From Papaver somniferum (Eukaryota > Streptophyta > Magnoliopsida > Ranunculales > Papaveraceae), in assembly GCF_003573695.1 (NCBI RefSeq), contig NC_039359.1:88888566-88952565 (forward strand): DNA of 64,000 bases, written 5' to 3'. Shown piece by piece: positions 12,329 through 23,591 of this stretch; position 1 is the first letter of the stretch, and each line of letters opens with the position of its first letter. The position numbers and the translations under genes are program-made. Below the pieces are notes generated by a model. The model had not been told where the DNA came from and made no database searches. It worked only from the letters and a program-made list of their open reading frames with translations.

Positions 12329-14047
12329 ATGTCGAACTGGTATGACAGAAGACAATACAATGAGTATCGATCTGAATTTGAATATGGACATCATCATTTT
12401 TTTGACCGTGGTGGGAATAGTAGTTGGTAACGCCAAACTTTTCAAGGTTATGGTTCATACCATAGTGAGCCCAATTACTATCCACACGCGAATTGGTCTT
12501 ACGAGCAAGAAAATCAGGAACACTATAGTACTGGTTACTCGTTTTTGGAAACTAGTCCTGATTATGATATTTCTGAACATGTTCCTTCTCTAGAAGAGAC
12601 CCAACAACGGATTGAAAGGACGTATAAACGTTTAGTTGCAATGAATAGTTCAAAAGAAGAGTGTACACGATATTCTGAGATGATAAACGAGAGTGGTGAA
12701 CGTATAAATGTTATGCTCAGTGAAATTCAGGCACGTCTAGAGGCAGAAAATGAACAGTTGGCTAATGCTGCTCGAAATAATCTAAATTTCCAAAATAGGG
12801 TTTCTAATTCTACCCTTGATATCAATAGTGAATATTCGCCTAATTTAAAGGACGAGGCTAGAATAAAAGACACTACTTATTTAGATAAGGTTCAATCATC
12901 TTTGTACTATTATGATGATGAGGATAGTAGTAATGAAGAATCTGAGATATGTAGGCATAGTGATCAGGAATCTATTAATCCAATTGAGCTTTATAATGAT
13001 TATATTATTTCTAGTTCAAATCCAAATAATTTTTATGATTATTCACCTATTCAAAAGGACGAGGATTTGATTAGGGATACCACCGTTTTAGACGATGTAG
13101 TTTTTCCTTTTGATTACGAAGCCGATAGTGGTTTAGGGGAACGGGTTTATTCCGAAAATGCTGTTTTAGAGTCTAGCGACTTAGAAACAATAGTATTAGA
13201 TGAAAAAGATACACCCGCAGAGATGAGTAAAGATGCACTACCTGATAATAAATTAGAAGGATCAATTGACCGTTTTCAAGAATCTAATGATCCAGAAATT
13301 AGGGATATTGTAACTAGTCTATCTAGAGACACTGAAAACTCTAAGTTTGGGGGTGATTATCACCTTCCTAGTGCCTTACCTTTAACTCTCAGAAAGTACC
13401 TTCACTTAGGACTTGATATCTCTGCCTCGACAATTTTACAAGATTACCTTCATACTCGTTTTCCCGAATCTAATGATGTCCAGGAAGAAGTGCAATCGTT
13501 AGAAACCCATCCTTTGGTTGATGTGGTTAACCCAGGCTATGATCCCCAGATTGACTTTGTTTTCCCACCAAATAGTTTTCTTCCAACGGAGGGAACGTTT
13601 ATATTCCAAATGTGTCGAATATTAAGTTGTGAGACTAAACCTAAATGCTTTAGGAAATTAGAATCGACACATTTGCTTAAGAATGACCACTACTCTCATT
13701 GTGGTCAATTATGTAAGTCAAATCTTATTGACTTAGAGGATCCTCAGTTATTTAGGTTATTATTGTGCGCTTCTAAGATCATATTTGAGTTTTTCCAGAC
13801 TCTAGGACCTAATGATTCGGATCCCACCTATGAAGAAACGCAGCCAATGAAAATTTTCTATTTAAACCCTTTCATAGAACCTGAACCTGAACCACAATTA
13901 GATATAAATTTCTTAATCAGGAAATTAAGTAAGGGCATGCTAGTCTTGTTCACTTTCTTGGTTCATTGCAGTTTCCTTTGGTCAGCTCTATTTAGTTTTG
14001 AAGACCCACAGTTATTTCGACTGTTACTATATGATTCTACGTGGTGA
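12329..14047 (+). pseudogene. E2 long ORF, unknown gag-position protein, one in-frame stop
   Basis: I do not recognise the family. The reading frame opens with ATG at 12329 (MSNWYDRRQYNEY...), hits a single TAA at 12428-12430, then stays open to 14047. Without that stop it would be 572 codons; as it stands, the longest start is ATG 12545, giving 500 aa. Codons on both sides of the stop share the same style (Tyr, Asn, Glu and His rich), so the stop looks recent. The N-terminal third has a coiled-coil-like stretch (SLEETQQRIE onward). The middle is acidic and rich in Asp, Glu and Ser. The C-terminus has a hydrophobic segment (GMLVLFTFLVHCSFLW) and two copies of EDPQLFRLLL, near 13735 and 13997. 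No zinc knuckle or protease, RT or integrase motif is present. Position after the primer site suggests a Gag-like structural role, or a LARD-specific accessory protein; this is inference only. Confidence 0.6.
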
Positions 14048-15270
14048 CTAATCCCTGCTTAGTCTGGCTGGAGACTTTAAACTTAGCACTTCTTGGGAGG
14101 TAACCTAATATTCATGTGACACGATAATATCTTTCCTTATCTCTTTTGCTTCATTGGTAACAGTTTCTCCTTGTTCATGTTTTTAATTTTATCTTTAGAA
14201 CATTGAGGACAATGTTAGGTTTAAGTTTGGGGGTATGGGAGAAACTTTTTAGTTGCATAATAAAAAAACTCCAGAGCCTAGAAATTTATGCTTATTTAGG
14301 ATGGCACTAACCAATCTAAGTGGATGGAAGCATTTTGGTTTTAGGAGTTGAGGGACCAATCTGACTAGATGGAAACATCTAAAGAGTTTATTCATAAAAG
14401 CACGGAGCTCAGGTGTTAGAAATAACATGATAGTTTCACCATATCTCGTTGAGTCCTTTTCATTTCTGTTTCTATTTTTATTTTTAAACTATGTTTCTCT
14501 AGGTGATTAAGTGGGGCTCACGATTCAAGTTGTTACCACTGCTAGGGTAAAATAGAGTGACTGAGTATTGAAAAAATGAAAAAATGAAAAAAAAAATAAA
14601 TAAATAAAAGTTTTAGACCAGACCATTTGACCAAATGGGATAAAATTCAATAAAGTCGTCCACTGGAACCCTTGTATATGCCAGTTGTGTTGACCTAGAG
14701 TTAGGATTATCGAACACTGGTTCCCTTGTATATGCCAGTGATTTGATATTAGTCAGACTATCTCAGTCATTGAGGATAGGTTTATTTTGGCAGTGGCCTT
14801 CAGACAGATATGAGAAACATCGTTCACCTAGTTAACATCAAAACCATTTATATTTTTTCTATATCCATCTCTTAATCTATCCATATGATTAGTCTGACTC
14901 CGAGTATGATGTCCATCGTGAAACTATCTTAGTAGAGCTCTGTCACTTATATGAATTTTAGTATACTTGGTGCAAACTCGTATACATCAATTGGAATTTC
15001 GCATCAGGGTACTTCCTTCTGTAGTTAATAAGTATGCCAACCAAGGAGGTTTTTTAGTGCTTTCCAAGATTTTGCGTAGATAGTTAGGGTTTGGAGTAAT
15101 GATTTTGTGGGTATATCTCTGGTAAGCCCTCCCGAGACTATAACTCGGTCACTAGGGCCACCTAGGGGTTTAAAGGCTTATTACATATGCTAAATGCAAT
15201 CGATGATGCCTGCGAAAGTGAGTTAGGATTTTATTTTGTAGTTTTGATTTGCTCGGGACTAGCTAATAAT

Positions 15271-15285
15271 AAGTTTGGGAGTATT
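15271..15285 (+). other. E2 polypurine tract
   Basis: AAGTTTGGGAGTATT directly precedes the 3' LTR (TGATAG at 15286). Near-identical AAGTTTGGGGG words also occur inside the ORF (13343-13353) and after it (14223-14233). Confidence 0.65.
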
Positions 15286-16771
15286 TGATAGACGCATTTA
15301 TGTGTCTAATATATCTCATTTGTATATACTGTTAGTGCCCATTTTTGTACTTATTATGGTGTTTTATTTATTTATAGGTGTTTTTAGAGAAATAATCCCT
15401 TGCGGCGAAATTGGTTAAAAATGCGGCGTTTGGAGCTCCGTTGATAGCGTACCGGAAGTACCCCAGAGGTGTGCCGGAAGTACCCTGGAAATGTCCCGGA
15501 GGAACCCTGAAAAAGTGCAGAAAATATCCCGGAAGAATTGCTAAGGGGACACCACTGTTTGCTAAGGGGGACACCACCTTCACGATTTAAAAAAAAATTG
15601 GCGGGAACTTCTCAAACACGTCTGCATGAATTTCAACCCGATTGTTGGACGTGTTTTTGGAAGATTCAATTGCTGGAAATGATTGGTATGGACCTAATAT
15701 GTCTTAACAGGCCTGATGCAGCTGTTTTAATCGAGCAAATTGGGCCAAGGAATCCGTGGGATATAAAACAGAGCAAAACAGGGAAGAATATTTTGAGAGT
15801 GATTCTCGGGATTTTTAAGCTATCTTTGGAAGATTGGCATGTTCCTGGACAAGCTTTACTCAATATTTAGGAGATTTGGAGCGTGCATGAGCAACAAAAT
15901 ACACGGGAGAATCAACAAAAGACGCGTGAACGGTGAACAGGGAAAGAAAATATTCTCGTGAATAAAAACCATTAATGGGTATTTATTGGATTTATTGTGA
16001 GGATTACAGGGGTTGGTGATGTATAAATAGGATACTAGGAAGTCTGTTAAGGGGATCAAGAGTTTGGGGTCGAGCCAGAGCCGAGAGGAGCGAGAAATCG
16101 GGACTTGCAGGATTGTTCACCTGATGTTTCTGAAGAAGAAGGAGGAGCTCAAGAACACGAAGAAAGGACAGCCAAAGACCGTCGTTCTTCAACAGTTCCA
16201 GCAGCAGTGGAGAAGTGTCGCAGTTTAGCTGCAGTTTTCTGGTATCGTTTCTTTCTGGACGTGTTTTGTGAGTCTCATAACCACTGTTTTATAACTTTTG
16301 ACTCTTTTAGTCATACTTTGAGCATCAAATATATATTTTGAGAACATGATTATTATGATTAGCTAAACCCCAACAATGGGATGATGGAGGAAGCCGTTCT
16401 TTACGCATATGATAATTATATTAATTCTTTTTTTGACTACTTGCACTTTTTATTAATCGATTTATGATTTTTCTTAATTGGTTGTGATATCGTATGATGA
16501 TGTATGCTTGGTCGTAGTGCTTTTGATGCGTCATGCTAGTAATATACAATAAATATTCTCAAAATCTACCTTGGCAAGAATGAGAGTCCTTATGATTTGA
16601 GCTATAATTGTTTCGAATAAATATATGAATTGTGTGAATGATTAATGGTGGAATCATGTGTCCTAGTGTCTCTTGATCCTGTGACAAATATTGTGTATAT
16701 ATTTTTATTTTTAAATCTTTACAAGTCCGAGCAGCGAACTTTTACTTATCACTAGAAAAAAAACTACAACA
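15286..16771 (+). repeat. E2 3' LTR (1486 bp)
   Basis: Nearly identical to 9759-11246, ending ACAACA immediately before the right ATGCC target duplication. Differences are scattered single substitutions plus one change in an A-run near 15590. Confidence 0.93.
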
Positions 16772-17707
16772 ATGCCACTGGTTGCAAACGAAGGGTTGCA
16801 ACAATCAACGACCACCCTTCCTCCTGAGATGGAAATCTCAGCCGTATAAGCTTGCTACCAAACGCATGGCAACTTTTGGCCAATGCCAAGCCCTAATTTT
16901 GGACGCGCCTAAACTATGCCAAAACCCTAGTTCTGGCCGCGCCTAAACTACGCCAAAATCCTAGCTCGGCCGCGCCTAAACCATGCCACTGACTGCAAAC
17001 GAAGGGTTGCAACAATCAACGGCCATCCTTCCTCATGAAATACGAATCTCATCCATACAAACTTGCCACCAAACGATTTGTGGCAATCTCTTGGCCACGG
17101 CGCCAATTCTCTGCCCCGACGCCAAAACCTTAATTTGGTCATGCCAAGAGCATGCAAGCGCTGCAACCATGTCGCTGGTTGCCAAACGACAATCTACGGA
17201 TACCCTTCCTTCTGAGATGCAGATCTCATCCGTACAAACCTGCCACCAAACGACTCGTGGCAATGTCTTGGCTGCGATGCTAACTCTTGGTCACGGCACC
17301 ACCTTGGCTGCGATGCTAACTCTCTGGTCATGGCACCAACCTGGCTAGGATGCATATTCTTTGGTCACGGCACCAACTTGGATACAAACAACAAATCCTT
17401 TGGCCACCCCACACGTAGCAACATGCTACACTTTTTCCACGAAAACACTCGAGACATCAAAACATGTCACAAATTGGGGGATGCTCATCGGGGTATTGGT
17501 CTGGCAGTTTACAGCGTGCGGCGTACACTTCGCCCGTTACAGGAAAGTGTCATAAGGGTGAGGCGGTTATTAAATACAAGAAGTAATGGTGAAACGTTTC
17601 CTTCATTATGGAAACATCAATTCCATGCGTTACCCATTACCATTTTCTTCCATTTACTCAACCGTTTCCACTTCTTACGAGACCAGGGTACGTTTTGTTG
17701 CGACTTG

Positions 17708-17715
17708 TATAAATA
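17708..17715 (+). promoter_or_regulatory. TATA box of E1 3' LTR
   Basis: TATAAATA in the same context as 2467-2474 (CGACTTG before, GGTCTCACC after). Confidence 0.6.
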
Positions 17716-19331
17716 GGTCTCACCTATTTCCACCAAAGACAAGTTTTGGTCAGGAGATTACAACACTCAGAAATCACTTGTTAGCTTTCCCATCTGTTAG
17801 CTTTCCACTTTCTGATACAAGTCGTCAAACAACTACTCTTCCCGAATCAACTATTCTGGTCTCAACACTCTCTTCGCTTCCCTCCCTAGACCAACCCTTC
17901 TCCTTCACTTTGTGACCGAAGAAAGTTTGGAATGGCCGTTTCTTGGTTTAGGCCGGATTTGTACAGATTGATCTGTCGAATCAAAGTACTCCCTCGCAGT
18001 ACATTGTTTAGGGTTTAGACTCGTTTCTCACCCACACACTCGAAATTACCAAAATCAGCAGAAACTTTTTTCATCCTCAAACAGTTAGAATTCTAGTTGA
18101 GTATCAGAGATCACCCTTGAAGACTGAAGATCGATGAAGACATCTTGGAGAACTTCTGTATCATGTATGTGAAGGCTGAATCATTTTATTTTACTCACTA
18201 TACCATCATTCTATCTATTGAGACTATGTCTTATGGCTTGTAGTAGATTAACAAAAAAGATGTTTCGAGTCAAGCTTGTCTTGTGAAAAATCTCTAAATA
18301 TGATTTAGTGATGGAATGTTCAAAGGTCCTTAATAATATTACAAACTATGAATTAAGTTGTTGATCAATTGAAAATTTTCCATGCAAATGATTATATCAC
18401 TTGGGAATGTTTCAATCATCAAAAGAAAGATATATGAACTTAATGAATTTCTAATCAGGGTAGGTTGGCGAACTCAGTTTGCAAACCATAGATATCTGAG
18501 TTACAAAAATACAAAAAGGTTGGTGAACCATTTCACAAATCATAAGTTCAGTGGGGAACAGTTCGTGAAACTGGTTGGCGAATCTTGGTGAACTGAATTT
18601 TATAGGTTGGATTAATTAGCTAGAAGTTGGTAAACCCAGTTCACGAATTGTGGTCAACTAAGTTCTGGAGTTTAGTAGGGTTGGAGAACTTGGTTCACGA
18701 ACCATTTTCACCCTGACTTGTGAACAAGCCCTACGGTTGGCGAACCGTTGTAATAACTGTCCTCACAATGTTTAGCAGATGCTTAAAGACTTATTATTTT
18801 AATATGTTTAACATTGATTGAACTCTCTTAAACACTTCTAAGACTTCATTTATTTATTAAAACATTTAGGTATTTGAATCATGATTAATTTCTTAGGTGT
18901 TTAAATGAACATCAAGTAGCTTTTAGTTCTTTGGATAACTTTATAAACTGAACAGTCATTATACATGGTTTACTGAACTCGGTCTAACCGAACTTATGTA
19001 TATAGTCTTCTATTGTAGTTTGAAGACCTATTTAGTTTGCTTAATTCTCAAGTTATCTTAGCTTGAATTCTAAGCTAACTCTGGTCTTTGAAAATTATAA
19101 ATAGATCATCCCTGTCAATAGGGAAAATTAATCCCTAACATTATGTTTCCTAGTTTATTTTAGATTTGCCTCTATTGACATTTTAGGTCTTAAAATAAAA
19201 AGACTTCGCTTGGGGATTCGGGAATCCAGGTCCGACTATCTTTACCTTGATAGTTCGTGAATCCTGATCTCGCTTTTCTGTTATCGAGGTTTTCGTAATC
19301 TCTTTCAGGAAAGATATATAGTAGTCACAAA

Positions 19332-21871
19332 TGTTAGAGCATTGCTCGGTCGAACTCGCAAGCGTTGATATCTCAAGATTGTTTGTCGAGTTTAGTTGTC
19401 AGAACTATAAGTCTTGATTTCTAGTCTACTTATAGCTATGTCTCGGATTAAGATATAATGTGTAGTTGAGCTTTAGACTTCACGATGTTCATCGATCGAA
19501 GACGAAGAACTACTAAGAGGAGATTGTGGAACTTCATCAACAAAAGGTATGTGGAAACTTGAAATCATCTATTACTTAGAAGTTAATTCTATTATATCTC
19601 CTATTGAGACAAAGTCGTATAGCTATACAGACTTTACATTAAACATTTGATATTTCGAGCTTAGTTTAACTCGCTTGTATCTTTCTCGAAATATGCGTTG
19701 GAAATATTTTTTCTTTAACCACGTTCATCATTATTCTTAACGAAAGTCAAAATATGATCATGTGAAAATCACCTGGTAACATCTTACATGATTTGTGTGA
19801 GACAGACATTTGATGTAGATTCAGAATGTTTCGTATTGATCATTCGGTCACTTGAAAATTTCTTATAAGCTAATAGTTTGTGTGAGACAACTATTGTTGT
19901 CTTCTAAGAATGTTTCAATGATTGAAATGAGATTTAAGAGATAAAACCCATGTCTGGATACATTATGGTTTGTGTACTTAGTGTACGAACTATTTTGACA
20001 AAATTCAGGAGCGGAAGTTAAGTTTGCATACTCGTTCGCAAACTTATTCAACTGTTTAAGTCAGGGTACTTAAGTTTGCATACCGGTTCACAAACTGATT
20101 TAACTATCGAAGTCCGTAACCAAGTTTGCGTACCCGTTCGCAAACCGTTTCAACTGAGTTCGTTCCGGAGTTAAAGTTTGCGTACCCATTTGCAAACTGT
20201 CGACCTGTGACCAATGTCCAGAACTTAAGCTTGCGTACCCGTTTGTAAACTTAAGTTGTTCAAGTTCTAAAATCGGTTAAATATGATTTCATACTCATGA
20301 ACAAATACATTTATAAATTAAGGAATGTAATCTTTGTAAACCGCGAATAAAATGTTCATGAACTGATTATTTTGAATCAATCCGATTTTGCTTCAATTAT
20401 TTCTTGTATACTTCCATGAGAATATAAACAATTGAACAACTTTATGAGTAACACAATTAGATTCATTTGATTATCAATTGATCTAGAAGTGTTAAGATGA
20501 ACAAGGTAAAGAGAAAAGTGTTCATATGGATAACTTCAGTTAATTGTTATAGAGCCAACTCAATATACATGTTTAGGTACGGTTATCCATATCTAAATGA
20601 AGGTATATTTCATTTGTGTGTAACAAGCTAACGATGAAAAGATATTTGCTTGAATCTTAAATCAGGTTTCATCTAATGGTGAATATTGATTGCTTTGTTC
20701 CAAAGTTATAAATCCCTGATTTGAAGACTATATAAGGGAGAACTGTAGCAACTGGAAAACCTAATCCCCGCACCTCCTGTGTGATGCTAGTTGCGACTAG
20801 AGTCAATTCTCCTTTAACCTAGGTTTTTCCTAAAACCATTATAGGTTAACGACTTAAAGACTTCATTGGGATTCTGAAGCCAGATCCAACTATTTTTTCT
20901 GTAGTTGTGTGTTCTGATCTTACTTGTTCTATCATATTGAGTACTATCTTCTCTAATATTTGCTCGAGATATATCTCCGACAGGTAAGATATAAAAAGTA
21001 ATCACAAATCTCTTCGTATCATTCTTTTTGATTCCACAATAACTTGTTCTACTACCATATAGTTAAGTTATTGTGAGGTGATTGATATTTCTAGGATGTT
21101 CTTCGGGAATATAAAACCGTATTATCAATTGGTTCCTGTTCACTTTGATTTATCAAAAGACGGAACAAACTTCGTAGGTACTTATGTGGGAGACAGGTTT
21201 ATCTATTAAAATAAACTTTTATGTCGGAAACAGATTTGTTTATCAAGTCTTCGACTTTGGGTCGTAGCAACTCTTAGTTCTAGGTGAGATCAGCTAAGGG
21301 AATCAATTGCGTAGAGTCCTGCTGGGATTCAGAAGCGTAAGGAACGCGATTGTACCTTAATCAGTGTGAGATTGGTTAGGGATCAACTACATTCTAGTCC
21401 GAATTTAACTTGTAATAGGCTAGAGTCTGTAGCGGCTTAATACAGTGCGGTGTTCAAATCTGGACTAGGTCCCGGGGTTTTTCTACATTTGCGGTTTCCT
21501 CGTTAATAAAACTTCTGGTGTCTGTGTTATTTCTTTTCCGCTTTATATTTGTTTATATAATTGAAATATCACAGGTTGTGCGTAGTTCAATCAATTTGTA
21601 AATCCAACCTTTGGTTGTTGATTGAAATTGATTGACACTTGAACATTGGTCTTTGGTACCGTTCAAGTTGTTTCTCATAATAATTAAGCTCGCAGATTTC
21701 TATCTGTTTGATTTGCTGATTACATTGAGAAACAAAGATATAACTCTTGGATATATTTTCCTTGATTGAGTCTTACTGACTAGTTGATTCTCTTGAAATT
21801 ATATTAGAGTTATTTCATACGGATTGCATAAACGAAATATTTGGTGTGGTTGTTAGACCCCCACTTTTTCA
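19332..21871 (+). mobile_element. Solo LTR of the E3 family, 2540 bp
   Basis: Starts TGTTAGAGCATTGCTCGGTC and ends CCCCCACTTTTTCA. Identical 5 bp duplications ACAAA flank it (19327-19331 and 21872-21876). Its sequence is the reverse complement, with divergence, of the two E3 LTRs, one of which is also 2540 bp. There is no interior. This is the expected product of LTR-LTR recombination after insertion. A TATA-like TATATAAGG sits at 20729-20737. Removing it restores the host sequence around GTAGTCACAAATATCTC. Confidence 0.92.
20022..20250 (+). repeat. Hairpin-forming module array in solo LTR U3
   Basis: Five modules about 52 bp apart (near 20022, 20074, 20124, 20176 and 20230) carry GTTTGCGTACCCGTTCGCAAAC or variants. 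The outer seven bases of each pair as an inverted repeat. The array lies about 480-700 bp upstream of the TATA box. It may bind a factor or fold in RNA; function is unknown. Confidence 0.75.
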
Positions 21872-22818
21872 ACAAATATCTCTTCGTCTCAGATTTTGTG
21901 ATTCCTCAAGATAGATATCTAAAGACTGATCTTAGTTGATCTTTCGACGATTGGTCGTTAGAGGTGGTTAAGAATCTAGGCTTCTCTCCAGGAGTCGTAA
22001 GTTCCGGATTTGTGAGGTTTTCTAGCTTGATGTTGCAAAAAGATTTCCACACCTTGATATTTAGTCTAAACGTAAATCAAATAGTCTTATCTGTTAGAGG
22101 CAGATTGATATCAAAAGTATTCACTTTGGCTGAAGCAACTCTTAGGATGTAAAGGACGTCAGCTAAGGGAATCAAGTGTGCGTAGAACCTTGCGAGGTTC
22201 AAGTGACGTAAGGATCGCGACTATAACTGAATCGCTTGTAGGGTGAATTCGTTCTCAACTACATTCCAGTTAGAAGTCTGATAGTAGGCTAGTGTCTGTA
22301 GCGGCTTAATACAGTGTGGTGTTCAATATGGACGAGGTCCTGGGGTTTTTCTGCTATTACAGTTTCCTCTTTAACAAAATTTTTGGTGTCTTGTGTTTTT
22401 CCTTTTCCACATTATATTGTTTATCTTTATAATTGGATTTATACAGGTTTATACATATTCAATCTACGTAGATAAGTCCTTTTAATTGTAATTGATTACG
22501 AGACAAGTTTCTTGTAGAATTCATATCTTGAAAGATAGATAACAAGTTTAACAACTTGGCAGAATTCCTATTGAATTATTTGGTACGACTAGATTGATCT
22601 TGGATATTGATATTAGAGATCGTCCAAGTACTCTGCTTAACAATCAGGTTCACATACCTTGAGTCTATACACATACTGATTGATTAGAGGCTAAGATATT
22701 AACTTTATACATATTTTCAAGGATCATTAAGTTGGTCTTCTTGCAATTGTTCTAAGTTTTTTCTATACAGGTTGTCGAACCAAAAAGTTGGGTGTATTTG
22801 ATATCCCCTGCATTTTCA

Positions 22819-23383
22819 TCACGGCAATATCAACCCATGGCATGGAAAATGCATGATCAAAGTATGGAAACTTTATATATAGTATAATATCAATATTAAT
22901 GGAAAATCAACCATCATGAACAATAAATTATCAAAATATGGAAACAAATAATCATCAAGTTTCAAGGGAATAATGTGATTATATAATTTTGAGGGAAGAT
23001 GTTCCAAGATGCATTTCGATGAGGTTAATGAAGTTGTGCGTGCTTCTAGTGGTAGTGGATTAGGAATTGGGGATGAGGCAATATATATAGATTTTTTTTG
23101 ACTGAATTTGTGTCGTCAACTATGTGAGAGAGCATGAGATTCACTTTTGTTGTTGTTTTTTTGTGTACTGAAAGTTGACTGAAAACTCATGATTTCTCTT
23201 GAGGCGAAGTTCTTTTCATTATTTAACAATTCAGTGTCATAGAAATATGTCATAGAAGTTTAAACGGGCATAAATTGTATCAGTGATCGCCTAAGGCGTC
23301 TTAGGCGCGCCTAGGAACTAGGTGACGTGCTTGGCGCCTCGCCTCATACCTCCTAACATAGATAAAGTGACTGAGTACTTTTC

Positions 23384-23425
<42 letters not shown>

Positions 23426-23586
23426 CTAATGAGTATTATATGTGAAAAATAGTTGCTCATTTCTCAATATGACATTTTGCAAGTATCCCTAGCTTTCAAT
23501 TTTCTATACTACTCCCAACAGTGTGCCATTTGGAATCATAATATATGTAATCAACTGAAAAATCATCTTCAAAGTTTTTCCCAGTC
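22819..23586. other. Old spacer between E4 and E3; no gene seen
   Basis: This is AT-rich unique-looking DNA with no supported coding region. It contains a short GC-rich palindromic cluster (23289-23345) and a 40-base G homopolymer (23386-23425). It continues, after removal of E3, into 32328 onward. Confidence 0.5.
23386..23425 (+). repeat. Poly(G) run, 40 bases
   Basis: Forty consecutive G bases between TTTTCTT and CTAATGAG. Such a tract can fold into a G-quadruplex. It is also a common place for length errors in sequencing or assembly, so the exact length is doubtful. Confidence 0.9.
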
Positions 23587-23591
23587 ATATG

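Larger units (their letters stand above)
9759..16771 (+). mobile_element. E2: complete nested non-autonomous LTR retrotransposon
   Basis: This element is 7013 bp, begins TGATAGAAGC and ends CTACAACA. It is bounded by a perfect 5 bp target duplication ATGCC (9754-9758 and 16772-16776). Removing it rejoins the E1 LTR exactly as in the intact 5' copy (CTAAGCCATGCCACTGGTTGC). LTRs are 9759-11246 and 15286-16771. By eye they differ at roughly 20 positions, about 1.3%, which means a young insertion. The interior has a tRNA-Asp-like primer site, one long ORF broken by a single stop, and an AAGTTTGGGAGTATT tract before the 3' LTR. The primer site and tract resemble those of Athila/Tat gypsy elements. 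No protease, RT, RNase H or integrase is present, so mobility would depend on a partner (inference). Confidence 0.93.
1..18083 (+). mobile_element. E1: giant non-autonomous LTR retrotransposon (Tat/Ogre-like), 5' end outside window
   Basis: Two direct copies of one LTR flank a non-coding interior: the 5' LTR (cut by the left edge) ends near 2842 and the 3' LTR spans 7511-18083. Both LTR copies share the same TATA region, downstream leader and terminal sequence. The LTR begins TGTTGATGG and ends CTCAAACA, which gives short inverted ends. A tRNA-Arg-like primer binding site follows the 5' LTR, and a GGGGACT polypurine tract precedes the 3' LTR. No gag, protease, RT or integrase motif is seen between the LTRs, so the element would need enzymes in trans (inference). 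The Tat/Ogre assignment rests on the tRNA-Arg primer and the very long, repeat-rich LTRs. The target duplication cannot be checked because the left junction is outside the window; GTTAG (18084-18088) is the expected right copy. It is inserted in an older copia-like LTR (E4). Confidence 0.8.
7511..18083 (+). repeat. E1 3' LTR, interrupted by E2
   Basis: The LTR runs 7511-9758 and resumes at 16772 (target duplication) to 18083, about 3555 bp once E2 and one ATGCC copy are removed. It carries the same blocks as the 5' LTR. In detail, 7511-7650 is the unique U3 start, 7650-8400 the 69-70 bp dimers, 8400-9720 the 192 bp repeats and 17050-18083 the promoter and leader. It ends at CTCAAACA. The 192 bp block has one or two more units than the 5' LTR copy, so the arrays have changed length since insertion or the flanks differ. 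Confidence 0.8.
18084..22818 (+). mobile_element. E4: old forward copia-like LTR (solo or 3' LTR), split by E1 and a solo LTR
   Basis: The segment has the layout of an LTR: repeated GGTTGGCGAAC/GTTCACGAACC words (18470-18750), a TATA box (ATAAATAGATC near 19098), a leader, and an end at CCCCTGCATTTTCA. That end matches the E5 LTR end CTCTGCTTTTCA, as does much of the preceding 600 bp. No primer site follows the end, so this is a solo LTR or the 3' LTR of an element read left to right. Its start lies left of the window because E1 is inserted in it. A 2540 bp solo LTR of another family sits at 19332-21871. Confidence 0.6.
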
